Below are positions 21,400 to 30,534 of a stretch of 38,275 nucleotides of DNA, in pieces. A model generated the notes under the pieces. The model saw only the letters and a program-made list of their open reading frames with translations, was not told the DNA's origin and searched no databases. This DNA comes from Azolla pinnata (Eukaryota > Streptophyta > Polypodiopsida > Salviniales > Salviniaceae), in assembly GCA_037176905.1 (NCBI GenBank), contig JBBBWG010031531.1, positions 76,458 to 114,732 of the forward strand, read 5' to 3'. Made by a program: the position numbers and the translations under genes. Numbering within the stretch: position 1 is the stretch's first letter; every line of letters starts with the position of its first letter.

Positions 21400-21708
21400 T
21401 GAAAGCGAGGTTTCGATCAGCTTCATCTGAAAGCGAGGTTTCGATCAGCTTCATCTGAAAGGCAGGTTTCGATCAGCTTCATCTGAAAGGCAGGTTTCGA
21501 TCAGCTTCATCTNNNNNNNNNNNNNNNNNNNNNNNNNNNNNNNNNNNNNNNNNNNNNNNNNNNNNNNNNNNNNNNNNNNNNNNNNNNNNNNNNNNNNNNN
21601 NNNNNNNNNNNNAGGTTTCGATCAGCTTCATCTGAAAGGCAGGTTTCGATCAGCTTCATCTGAAAGGCAGGTTTCGATCAGCTTCATCTAAAAGGCAGGT
21701 TTCGATCG
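21400..21708 (+). repeat. 28-bp minisatellite interrupted by an assembly gap
   Basis: Unit: GAAAGGCAGGTTTCGATCAG then CTTCATCT, with four copies to the left and about four to the right of a run of Ns. The first left copies carry GAAAGCGAGG instead of GAAAGGCAGG. The array ends about 70 bp before the ANTH gene start codon and so is probably promoter or 5' leader. Confidence 0.95.
21513..21612. other. Assembly gap of exactly 100 N
   Basis: Exactly 100 Ns. The repeat phase on the two sides requires a true length of 7 plus a multiple of 28, which 100 is not, so the gap length is a placeholder. Confidence 0.98.
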
Positions 21709-21756
21709 ATCGATCGATCAAACTATCGATCGATCGATCAAACTATCGATCGATCG
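21709..21756 (+). repeat. CGATCGAT palindromic repeat
   Basis: Three blocks of ATCGATCGATCG separated by AAACT, ending 20 bp before the ANTH start codon. Transcripts could fold into strong hairpins here; whether it lies in the mRNA is unknown. Confidence 0.8.
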
Positions 21757-21775
21757 GAAGTAAGCAGACGGGAGA

Positions 21776-23500
21776 ATGGCGGAACAGACGAAGAAGCGGT
21801 GGAAGCTGCAGAGGATCGCGAGCCTCCTGCGAGATCGGGTCGTGCTGGGCATGGCGGCGTCGAAGCTGAGGAAGTTCCCGGAGATCGAGGCGGCGATACT
21901 GCGCGCGATCGACCGCGGCGAGGACGTGCCGAGCGAGGAGGCGGTGAGGGCGCTGCTGGCCATCGGGCGGGGCTCGCGCATGTACGTCGCGCAGTGCGTC
22001 GCGATGGTGATGGATCGCCTCCACACGAGCCGCAGCTGGGCGGTATCTGCAAAGTGCCTGATCGTCGTGCACAGGTGCGCAGACCCGGCTCTCCGACTTG
22101 CGGACGAAAGGAAATCTGCCAGAGCAGTCGGTCGGTTCTCGATCGATCGGGCACTGCTCCACGGGCTTGGGAGTTTTGATTCCTGCGGATTCCCGAGGAC
22201 CTGCAGAGGAATCGAACCCCAGTCTCGTCGCGTGGTCTGGATCTGCAGAGGAATCGAACCCCAGTCTCGCGTGGGTTTAGTTAAACCTGCAGATTCTCGA
22301 TCGTCTTCGATTCCCCGATTCCCTTTTCTCTCTTGCTAACGCGGTTTAAAAAAAAAACAAAAAAACCCGAACGAAGAATTCGATGTCTTTCGATGCCCGA
22401 TTGCTTCCTTCCTTCCTCTCTGACATGGATACTGACGGCACCGACCGACTGAATCGACGATGAGGTCGATGCTGGTGACTGTTCTGTTCTGATCGGTTTA
22501 TTAACCTGCTGATGCTCGCAACAGGTGTCTGTTCGAGGGGGGGTTCATGTTCCAGGATCAGTTCGGGGTGCAGCCGGCGAGGGGGGGGAGGAACTACCTC
22601 AACCTGTCGGGGTTCCGGGATCGGGCGTCGGCGTTTGCCTGGCAGGCGTCGGCCTGGGTGCGGTGGTACGCCAGGTTCATCGAGCAGTGGATCCAGACCT
22701 CGGCCGCAATCGGCGATTTCCTCGACGTGAAGCAGAAGCAGACGCAGACGCAAACGCAGACGCAGATGCAGACACAGAAGCAGATGCAGACACAGAAGCA
22801 GATGCAGACGCAGACGCAGATGCAGATGCAGATGCAGACGCAGAAGCAGGAGAAGGGCCGCGGCGACGCGGATCACTACCAGGACAAGTTCAAGGGCATG
22901 ATGGACGAGGATCTGGCGCGGGAAGCGTCGAGCCTGGGCGATCTGCTGCTCGTCGCTTGCGGCTGGGAAGCGGAGCCGGCGGTGATGGAGCACCGCCTCG
23001 TGAAGGAGGGCGTGCGCCTCGTCACGATCGTGACGCTGAGGGCCTACGAGGAGATCAAGCTGCGGCTCAGGGAGGTCGGGCTCAGGGCCAGGGCTCTGCA
23101 CCCCCACCCGTCACGGGCTTCGGCCTTTCTCCGCGTCTGCGACTTGCTCTTGGATAGCAGCTCCTCCGGTTCATTGGCTTGCTTGTTCGAGATGTGCGAT
23201 GACCCTGTGCTGCGTCAAAACCGCACCGTCTGCCGCGAGGTGCCCTTCTCGCAGCGCGAGCTCCTGGACCTCCGCGAATCCCTGCGCGATGCCTCGTCCC
23301 AGAACCTCGCCGCTCCTGCTTGCCACAGGAGCCTCGCGGCACCCTCGATCGGCTCCGGATTCTTCCTCTTCGGCGACGAGCCCGCGTTAATCCCTCCCCT
23401 GCAGTCGCAGTCGATGCGCCGATCCAAGCCTGTCGTCGCAGACGGCTTCGGACGAGCGGCTTCTATGTCGCATCTCGCCTACTACGAGACCTTCCTGTAG
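21776..23500 (+). CDS. ANTH-domain clathrin assembly protein (AP180/CALM-like), 2 exons
   Basis: Exons 21776-22074 and 22525-23500 join in frame to 424 residues. ANTH proteins bind membrane phosphoinositides and recruit clathrin at the plasma membrane or trans-Golgi during endocytosis. Conserved features are MDRLHTSRSWAVSAKCLIVVHR (79-100), GGRNYLNLSGFRD across the exon 2 start region, and a Trp-rich WVRWYARFIEQW segment. Residues about 169-208 are a Gln/Thr/Met/Lys repeat. A second helical block (DEDLAREASSLGDLLLVACGW onward) and a Ser-rich tail follow. The usual phosphoinositide-binding KATTHE-type motif is replaced by AILRAIDRGED (40-50). It is shorter than AP180 but fits the small plant PICALM group. 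Start is the only upstream ATG in frame. Third codon positions are very GC-rich compared with the flanks. Confidence 0.92.
22200..22276 (+). repeat. Two 28-bp copies in ANTH intron 1, period about 43 bp
   Basis: CTGCAGAGGAATCGAACCCC then AGTCTCG occurs twice within the intron. On the minus strand each copy contains a GGTTCGATTCC box like a tRNA T-arm, but no acceptor, D or anticodon stems accompany it. Confidence 0.7.
22735..22857 (+). repeat. CAGACG/CAGATG hexanucleotide array inside the ANTH coding region
   Basis: About twenty in-frame CAG-ACG/ATG/AAG steps encode alternating Gln and Thr/Met/Lys. It sits just after the ANTH core, where a linker is expected. Confidence 0.9.
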
Positions 23501-23921
23501 AAGAAGAACCCGAGGCACGACATCTGGCGTCGCGGTTCCCAGCTCCGTCGGAGCTCAAATCCTTCTGGAAGCTATTATTTTGCCTCGCAGCTTCGGCTCG
23601 GGGCTCTGTCTGTCTCCGCCGCGAGCTCTCTGCAGGAAAGATCACCAGCAAGCAGCTCCCAGGCGTTTCTCTTGAAGCTGTTAGGCCTCGGTTTCGGTTC
23701 TGTCTGCGTCGCGGCCTTGCACGAAGATCAGCTCCCAGAAGCATGCCATGGGTATAGTTATATTCATATAATGCACCGATGTAAGTACACGTAAAAACGC
23801 CGAGCTACTCTGGTGGTCTGTCTCGTCTCGTCTCTGTCTCTAGCCGCATCCGCCTCTTGTATCAGCCATGTAAAGGAACGGCATTTTGTTTCGGGAGTGT
23901 ATAGAACAAACATTTGCTTCA

Positions 23922-23927
23922 AATAAA
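23922..23927 (+). terminator. Possible polyadenylation signal of the ANTH gene
   Basis: An AATAAA hexamer lies about 420 bp after the stop codon in a locally AT-rich stretch. Plant signals are loose, so this is only suggestive. Confidence 0.35.
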
Positions 23928-23930
23928 ACG

Positions 23931-24390
23931 GAACCAAGCATTCGATTTGTTGCTCTCCTTCTTTTGCCATCAAGGAGAGGTATAATCGGCCTTTGCATCA
24001 ACGTTATACTCTCTGTTGGTTGCTGCCAATCAAACTCTTTAACATGATCTTTTGTCGTAGAACTTGCCCGGAATTAAACGATTAATGACCGCATGCAGAG
24101 TAGACGAGGCAAGGCTCCTCGGTAAAAATGTATATAGATATAGAGAGGATTACAAAACCTAGTGCAAAAGAATTTAGTGGTGGCGGTGGTGACCCTTCCT
24201 TTATTGGCAGTGTGGATCTATCTGTAAGTCGAGGTTTATGCTAAGCGAGGCGTCTGATCCATGTTTTAAGCTCGCTAATTACGAGTATTAAGCGGATAAC
24301 GATAATATGATTAGCTTTTTTGTTAATGACTCGACGTCGAGGATGAGGAAACAGAGGCAGGCAGGTGGCGTTATAGCTCGGCCGTGGAAG
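23931..24390. other. Intergenic, no gene seen
   Basis: Mixed sequence after the ANTH gene. No frame with recognisable content on either strand. Confidence 0.5.
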
Positions 24391-24422
24391 AGGTTTAGGG
24401 ATTGGGGTTTGGGGTTTAGGGG
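24391..24422 (-). repeat. Telo-box-like tract, TTTAGGG orientation
   Basis: Degenerate GGTTTAGGG/TTGGGG repeats, the reverse orientation of the tracts upstream of the plus-strand genes. No minus-strand gene starts nearby. Confidence 0.65.
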
Positions 24423-25080
24423 GAATACGAACATCGGTGGGTCTAGTGGATTAAAATGGATCATTGGAGGCAAGCTTACAACAAAGTGTGGAGGCAATTG
24501 GGGTTTGCAAAGTCTGTTGGGATGAATCATCTATCTATACATAGGGTGATCACACTACTGTGACGAGGAAAAACAAAAAACGCTATAGCACGAGCGACAG
24601 TAGCAGGGTTTGACTTCGTTCCGAGCTGCACTAGAAAGAAAGCGGGGACGACGACGACGACGATCGGGAGAGCTGGCGCGATTGGGATCGGTAAGGGTTG
24701 GTTGACAATGGATCGATTTGGTGATCGATCGGGTATATTGAGTTGTATATAGAGTTGGTGCCAGGTTGGCGGTTTCCTGACTTAGCGGTAGTGCGAGTTC
24801 TGTATGGCGAGGGATCAGGGACTTGCTGACAAAGAGAGGTACGGAGGTTCGGCATTTGGGAAATTGTCAGAGAAGAAATACCACGAAAGAGGTTGACTTG
24901 GGGGGACATCATGGCACCACCGGGCGACGGCTTGACTTTGCGCGCTGGTTGACTTTCTTCGGCTACATGATAGTTAGCGGGGTGTGATCGGGGTTCCCAT
25001 GAGGGATTCTGGGTTGGTGAAGTTTGTTCCTCATGTTGTTTTTCGCATATGCGCAGCTTCCGGAGAGTAGCTTGTTATGG
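24423..25080. other. Intergenic, no gene seen
   Basis: A GAC triplet run occurs near 24643-24663. No coding exon is supported; frames are short and stop-rich. Confidence 0.45.
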
Positions 25081-25104
25081 GCCAGGGATCAGGGTCAAAG
25101 GTAC

Positions 25105-25435
25105 TGGGTCTAGGACCTGGGGTTGATGGAGACTATCGGGGTTTAGGGTTTCGGGGGGGTGTTAGGGTTTTGGAGGAGGAGGGCGACAACGACGATGACC
25201 GACCAAAGCGGAGGGCGACAACGACGATGACCGACCAAAGCGGAGGGAGATATATGGCAGGATTTTGCTGGGGTTTGGTGAAGTTTTGCTTGTGATGTTC
25301 TCGGTATCATGCCTGGCTTTCCCAGACAGTGGCTAGCTGTCTGGGTCTGGGTCCTGGGTTTGGGGTATGGGGTATGGGGTCTGGGACCTGGGGTTGATGA
25401 GGAGCGAGTGTCGGGGGGGGTTTAGGGTTTTGGGA
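25105..25435. repeat. Duplicated block with telomere-like TTTAGGG motifs
   Basis: GACCTGGGGTTGATG followed by a poly-G and GGTTTAGGGTTTTGG type segment occurs at about 25115-25173 and again at about 25384-25435. Between them a 31-bp block beginning GAGGGCGACAACGACGATGA is tandemly doubled (about 25179-25243). Confidence 0.75.
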
Positions 25436-25438
25436 TTA

Positions 25439-26030
25439 CGACGGCGGCGGCGACGATGATGACCACGGCGTTGACGGCAGCAACAACAAAAGACGGTGAC
25501 GGCGATGGCGACAAAGACGGTGATTGGCGATGGTGACGACGATGGCGACAAAGACGGTGATTGGCGATGGTGACGACGACAAAAGATGGCGACAAAGACG
25601 GTGATTGGCGACGGCGACGGCAACGACGGTGATTGGCGACGGCGACGGCGACAAAAAGACGGCGACGGCGACGAAAAGACGGCGACGGCGACGGCGATGG
25701 CAACGACGGTGATTGGCGACGGCAACGACGGTGATTGGCGACGGTGATTGGCGACGGCGACGGCAACGGCGGTGATTGGCGACGGCGACGGCGACAAAAG
25801 GACGGCGATGGTGATTGGCGACGGCAACGACGGTGATTGGCGACGGCGACGGCGACAAAAAGACGGCGACGGTGATTGGCGACGGCAACGACGGTTATTG
25901 GCGACGGCAAAGACGGTGATTGGCGACGGCAACGACGGTGATTGGCGACGGCGACGGCGACAAGAAGACGGCGACGAAAAGATTGCGACGGCGACGGCGA
26001 CGGCGACGAGAAGATTCCGAAGATACCGAG
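25439..26030 (+). repeat. GGCGAC / GGTGATTGGCGAC minisatellite
   Basis: Nearly 600 bp built from GGCGAC hexamers, GGTGATTGGCGACGGCAACG units and AAAAGACGG connectors. It ends about 20 bp from the stop codon of the minus-strand cupin gene, so the cupin 3' UTR may consist largely of it. Open frames on both strands, including a long minus-strand one running into the cupin region, are artefacts of the unit. Confidence 0.92.
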
Positions 26031-26051
26031 GATTCCCGCGGGTTCGTCCCC

Positions 26052-26674
26052 CTACGACGACGACGGGGAGGGCGGCGGCGCGAACGGCGCCTTGAGCTGC
26101 TCGATGACGGCGGGCGGGACGCGGAAGGCCTGCGCGAGGACGGGCGCGGGGAGCGGCGCGCCGAACAGCGCGGCGGCGAGCGACACCGTGCCGGGGCTCG
26201 ACGACGAGAACGCGGAGAAGGCGAGCGCGGGCAGCGACGCGTTCGCGTTGGCCGCGTAGTGCGGGAGGCCGCGCGGGAAGAGGAAGAGGTCGCCGCGGTG
26301 GAGCGTCTGGTTGAAGAAGCGCGACGCCGAGTCGACGAGGCCGACGTGCAGCGAGCCGCGGAGCACGAGTAGGATCGCGGACGCGCGCGGGTGCGTGTGC
26401 GGGCCCGACACCGCGCTGGGCGCGAAGTCGAGCGCCGCGGCCGACAGGCCCGAGCCCTTGAGCACGCCAAAGCCCGAGTCGGCGGCGGCCCGCGTCGCTC
26501 GCACCACGCCGCTCGATCCCGCCGTTCCAGTGTTGTTGTTGTTTCCATTGTTGTTTCCATTGTTGTTGTTTCCATTGTTGTTGTTTCCATTGTTGTTGTT
26601 TCCAGTGTTGTTGTTGTTTCCATTGTTGTTTCCATTGTTGTTGTTGTTGTTTCCATTGTTGTTGTTGTTGTTTC

Positions 26675-26706
<32 letters not shown>

Positions 26707-26909
26707 GCCATTGCTGCTAGCGCCGCCGACGCCAGCGCCCCCCTCATCCCCCGGTACGTGAAGTAGTGGCTGTCGGGCCCCGCCCCCCCCTCGGGCGCCG
26801 CGTAGTCCGTCGTCAGCTCTGGGTCCGCCGTCGCCATCGTCGCCATCATCGCCGCCATCATCGCCGCCATCATCGCCGCCGCCGTCCTCGTCGTCATCGT
26901 CCTCGTCAT
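26052..26909 (-). CDS. Germin-like protein (cupin_1), with Asn-rich insert and missing metal ligand
   Basis: A single exon of 285 residues. Residues 1-28 are Ala/Met-rich and end ATA before DPE, plausible as a signal peptide for the cell wall, where these hexameric Mn proteins act as oxalate oxidases or superoxide dismutases. The cupin core follows: FTYRGMRG (about 50-57), GPHTHPRASAILLVL (about 169-183), GDLFLFPRGLPHYAANAN (207-224) and the family C-terminus PGTVSLAAALFG through VIEQLKAPF. Metal His171, His173 and His217 are present, but the usual Glu is Ala178. The two conserved N-terminal cysteines are absent. Residues 69-127 are an Asn/Gly insert; without it the length is 226, normal for the family. 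Alternative starts lie at 26936 and 26897. Very GC-rich outside the insert. Confidence 0.88.
26529..26705 (-). repeat. AAC/GGAAAC repeat encoding an Asn-rich insert in the cupin
   Basis: Asn blocks of 10, 6, 6, 3, 4, 4, 4, 4, 3 and 4 residues are separated by single Gly or Thr-Gly. That is 48 Asn in 59 residues, all in frame. No GT donor lies inside it on the coding strand, so it is unlikely to be an unspliced intron. Confidence 0.93.
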
Positions 26910-26935
26910 CCACCCACCGATCGATCGATCGATCA

Positions 26936-27610
26936 TCAAATGCTCGCTTCCGATCGAAAGCTGCCGGTTCCCGATCAAAAGATGCCCGTTCCCCGATCGA
27001 AAGCTGCTGGTTTCCGATCCACGATGCTGGTTTCCGATCGAAAGATACTGCTCTCCGATCGAAAGATGCTGGTTTCCGATCGAAAGCTGCTTGTCTCCGA
27101 TCCAAGATGCTGGTTTCCGATCCAAGATGCTGGTTTCTGATCGAAAGATAATGGTCTCCGATCGAAAGAAGATGCTGGTTTCCGATCGAAAGATACTGGT
27201 CTCCGATCGAAAGAAGATGCCGGTTTCCGATCGAAAGAAGATGCCGGTTTCCGATCGAAAGAAGATGCTGGTTTTTTTTTATCACAAGATGCTGTGGTTT
27301 CCGACCGTTTCACAATATGCTGGCTTCCGACTCACCTCGATCGAGCTGGTTTCCGATCCAAGTTGCTGGTTTCTGACCGATCCGCGATCTGCTGGTTTCC
27401 GACCGACCTCGATCGATCGTCGACGCTGGTTTCCAGCCGATCGACGATCTGCTGTTTCCGACCAACTCGATCGATCGATCGATCGTCGATGCTGCTTTCC
27501 GATCGACGATGCTGGCTTCCAACCGATCGAAGATATGCTCGCTTCCGACCCCCGATCGAAGATATGCTGCTTCTGACCCCCGATCGATGATGCTTTTTCC
27601 GATCCCAAGA
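26936..27610 (-). repeat. Minisatellite upstream of the cupin gene (CGATCG-bearing, about 21-33 bp units)
   Basis: More than 20 units built on GATGCTGGTTTCCGATCGAAA (plus-strand sense) begin within 30 bp of the cupin start codon and fill its promoter region. Towards 27300-27600 the units change to TTCCGACCGA-CTCGATCGATC forms. Long minus-strand frames through it join the cupin frame, but their protein is only repeats and I exclude them from the gene. Confidence 0.92.
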
Positions 27611-28400
27611 TGGTCCTCTTCTATGTACCCCTACACGCGACAAAAACAAACCAACAAACAAGAATCCCAAGGAAAACCCGTGAGAACTCTAGTACCTCGA
27701 TCATCGACTCGCATCGGTCGTTCGTTGTATCATCGTGAAACCCCCCCTATTCGTCGATTCCTCCGATTTCCCCCGTCGCACACCCCCGAAATCGTTACAA
27801 TGCAATCACACCGTTAATTACATCGACTAGCACCTAATCTAGCCTCGGTTCCGGAGAGCAGCTTCGTCCACTATTACTCTAGTCGCTTCGTTTGATCGCA
27901 TCGCTAGTAAACACCATTAATTAGATCTAGCGCCTAATCTAGCATCAGTTCCAGAGAGCAGCTACTTACAGTGCTGTTTGAGGCAGTATTAAAACGCTGA
28001 ATCGCCCTTCTGCTCAGCCCGATCGGTAATCTGAAGCTGTAAGCACACAAATCTGTGTCAGTTAAATCATGGTTGCACCCGAATTGCGCTAGAATTACTA
28101 TAATTAGGGATAGATAATGTCTACAGAATCAAATCTCTCAAAGCCCATATCCTAGTTGTTCTCTCGTGCGATTAGATTTTATTTACGAGTTGCATATGCC
28201 TAATCCTACACATACGTGCGCGCCAGATTTCTCGTTCACTAATTGTTGTAATTAGGAGCAAACAACCAAGTGCACATGGGGGTGGGATTTAACAGTTACA
28301 ACACCAAAGAGGGTGATTAGGAAGTAAATGGGATCACAATGGTGATTAACGTGGCGATCGATAAGCAAATTGAGTGAGGAGGGCAATCAATCACTCAATC
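27611..28400. other. Intergenic; one diverged 105-bp duplication
   Basis: A block containing TTAATTA-ATC, CTAATCTAGC and TTCC-GAGAGCAGCT occurs at about 27813-27870 and again at about 27916-27970. No coding exon is seen in the rest. Confidence 0.5.
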
Positions 28401-28431
28401 CTAAGCCCTAAACTCCTAAACCCTAAACCTA
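28401..28431 (+). repeat. Telo-box tract (AAACCCTA)
   Basis: Three to four degenerate copies of the plant telomere motif. No gene start is evident just downstream. Confidence 0.65.
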
Positions 28432-30094
28432 ATCGAGAGAGGGAAGGAGGTGATTACTGTGGAAAATTAAGCTCAACAAAAATGAAGCTCTGCCTCCCCC
28501 TCTTGTGTGACTGACCTCCAAGAGCAAATGATCAAGTAGTTTGATCCATAGATAAGATAAGGCCAAAAAATGGGACTTAGATTTATACAAGCTAGTTAGG
28601 GCAAGAAGCAAGGGTCCATTTTGGGGGTCATGTTGTGTGCCACACTCTTGTGAAGGGGTCCAAGAGCAAGGAGACCAAAAGAGCATGAGCTACCCTGATC
28701 ACCATCAATCAATCCTCTTTCAGATATAAACATAACCGCCTCGGTTTCACACCCGTAGGAACCCATCCTAGTCTCTGAACATCTATCTGTATATGTATAT
28801 GCATGTATATGTATTCGTCGGTATATTGTCTGAGCCAGATCGCTCGACGACCAATTGATTTACCGAGTGTTTCATCTGTAGGTGGATCAGCAGAGGCCCA
28901 GTACGTAGCCACACTTTGCAAGTTGCTAAGGAGATGATCCAGTGTTTTTAATACGAGGAATTGCCCAGAATCGAACGCTGCTTCGACACATTTGCATTGC
29001 GACTCGCACAACAGCCAACATACCTCGCTCGAATCTTGCCCACTGAATGCAAATATGAAGGGAAATATCATTATGCCCGAGAACTCGTCACCGTATGCGT
29101 CTAGATCTGTAATAGTAATCGGCATAAGCAGGACACCATCAATGGAGAAGGGAGTTCGGCGCGATCCTCGCATAAACAGACTCGTTTCCGCTAAGTTTGT
29201 TAAGCTTTCTTTTTCCTTCCCAGCTCCTGAAAACATATACAAATGATCTTGGCCGCTTTAGGCAAGGATAATCGACACGGCACGGGCCGGATAATCTCGC
29301 CTCCACCAAGAACAAGAAGGGGCAAAAGCAAGAAAAACAAGACCTTGCGTTGGTAGAATGCATGCGTCACGAGAATCGATCAGTCATCGAAAAGCTCGTA
29401 AGAGGAAATCGCAAAGAAAAATCGAGTCCCCGTCGTAGAATTCGGCGCATGCCAAGATGCCTTGCATCGCGGCATTAAGAATGGGCTCATATAAAGAGTG
29501 GAGGATGGGATTCTATGCATATCCCTACATCTGAACATGGTCATTCACACTTTGGAAACTATCCTTCCCATCTTCCTGTTCTGTGTCGTGGGTCTGATCC
29601 CTTTAAGTAGTCTTTGCACAGATTGAGGAGTACAAGATGCACCAGTGTTTACTCGTACAAAGACATTGCGAGTACGTAACTACCCAAGCTAGAATAGTCC
29701 ATGTCCATAACTATCTCCACCCCAAGCCATGATTACTTCATTAGTAATCATCGAGCATTTCGTCTTGTATCTTGAAAGTGTGATCTTGCAAATGCCACAC
29801 ATTGTATACAAGTTGATTTGTTAGATTTGTATTGTTTTCGCTATTTCTTTATACAGTCTCCCCCTTTGGCCTACTAGATATACTTGTGACTTTATTCATG
29901 TTCCTCTCGCGTGCAGGTAGCATGATAGGAGTGACAATTGTTATGGTTTGCATGTTGTTATCTTTAATTCCAAAATTTGACACATCACATCTTCCTCATT
30001 AACAGCACTAGTCACATTTGTTATCAACTAGTCTAAGTCTAACAACTTGGCGTGAGGATGAGGCCAAGGGTGGTTTCAGCCTTGCATATCATGT

Positions 30095-30095
<1 letters not shown>
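28432..30095. other. Intergenic; one unassigned ORF on the minus strand
   Basis: A minus-strand frame of about 177 codons (28709-29242, ATG-led) has mixed, non-repetitive composition, including Phe/Ile/Asp-rich stretches and several Cys. The opposite strand is also open over 28992-29246. Its end runs into TATATGTATATG-type sequence, which suggests an intron or chance. I recognise no domain. A TATA-like CATATAAAGAG lies at about 29489 (+). Confidence 0.3.

Positions 30096-30135
<40 letters not shown>
30096..30135 (+). repeat. GA dinucleotide microsatellite
   Basis: About twenty perfect GA steps. Such GAGA tracts are common near plant promoters, but no gene begins here. Confidence 0.95.
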
Positions 30136-30137
<2 letters not shown>

Positions 30138-30534
30138 GGGAGAGAGTTGAGATCATGCAATGATAGAAAATGGTAAGATAAAAGGGACCTCAACTATTGA
30201 GTTACCTTTAAAAGGAACATTAAAGTTAGTAAGTGAGATAAGTGAGATTATAGGGTTTAAAAAAAAATATCTTTCAATTAGTATACGCCTAAAGGCTAGA
30301 TACGAATTATATCCTTACACCTAAGCGAGTACACAAGCCACAAAGTCCATGTCATTCATCCTCTAATATTCCATAATGATCATCCCATTGTCCCTTTAAG
30401 TTATACACAAGCTCCGACCAAATTATTTTGAAATACTTACATGCATTTGGCTTTTTATATGTCCCAAATAACAATTTCACTCAAATATTTTTATATAACA
30501 ATATTGCTTATATTCAACTACCTTTCTGTACTAG

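Noticed and set aside
20540..21708. CRISPR-like direct repeats
   Set aside because: The units are contiguous with no unique spacers, and the genome is a plant's; these are minisatellites.
22200..22276. tRNA-like T-arm boxes (GGTTCGATTCC on the minus strand) in ANTH intron 1
   Set aside because: No acceptor, D or anticodon stem can be placed at the right spacing, and the box occurs twice as part of a simple duplication.
22346..23107. 253-codon ORF antisense to the ANTH gene
   Set aside because: A shadow of GC-rich codons and the CAGACG array; Leu/His/Arg repeats without family features.
26910..27125. Upstream in-frame extension of the cupin (72 extra residues)
   Set aside because: It translates the minisatellite only. 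An Ala/Met-rich signal-like peptide begins at 26909 and fits the family better.
25333..27285. A 650-codon minus-strand frame covering the whole cupin region
   Set aside because: It is a different frame from the cupin. Its product is repeats (from the CGATCG and GGCGAC arrays) plus Arg/Ala-rich shadow of the GC-rich cupin exon; the cupin frame has the family motifs.
29800..29900. Possible Copia-type internal sequence (TCTCCCCCTTTGGC)
   Set aside because: A single short motif without LTR, primer-binding site or coding domain nearby.
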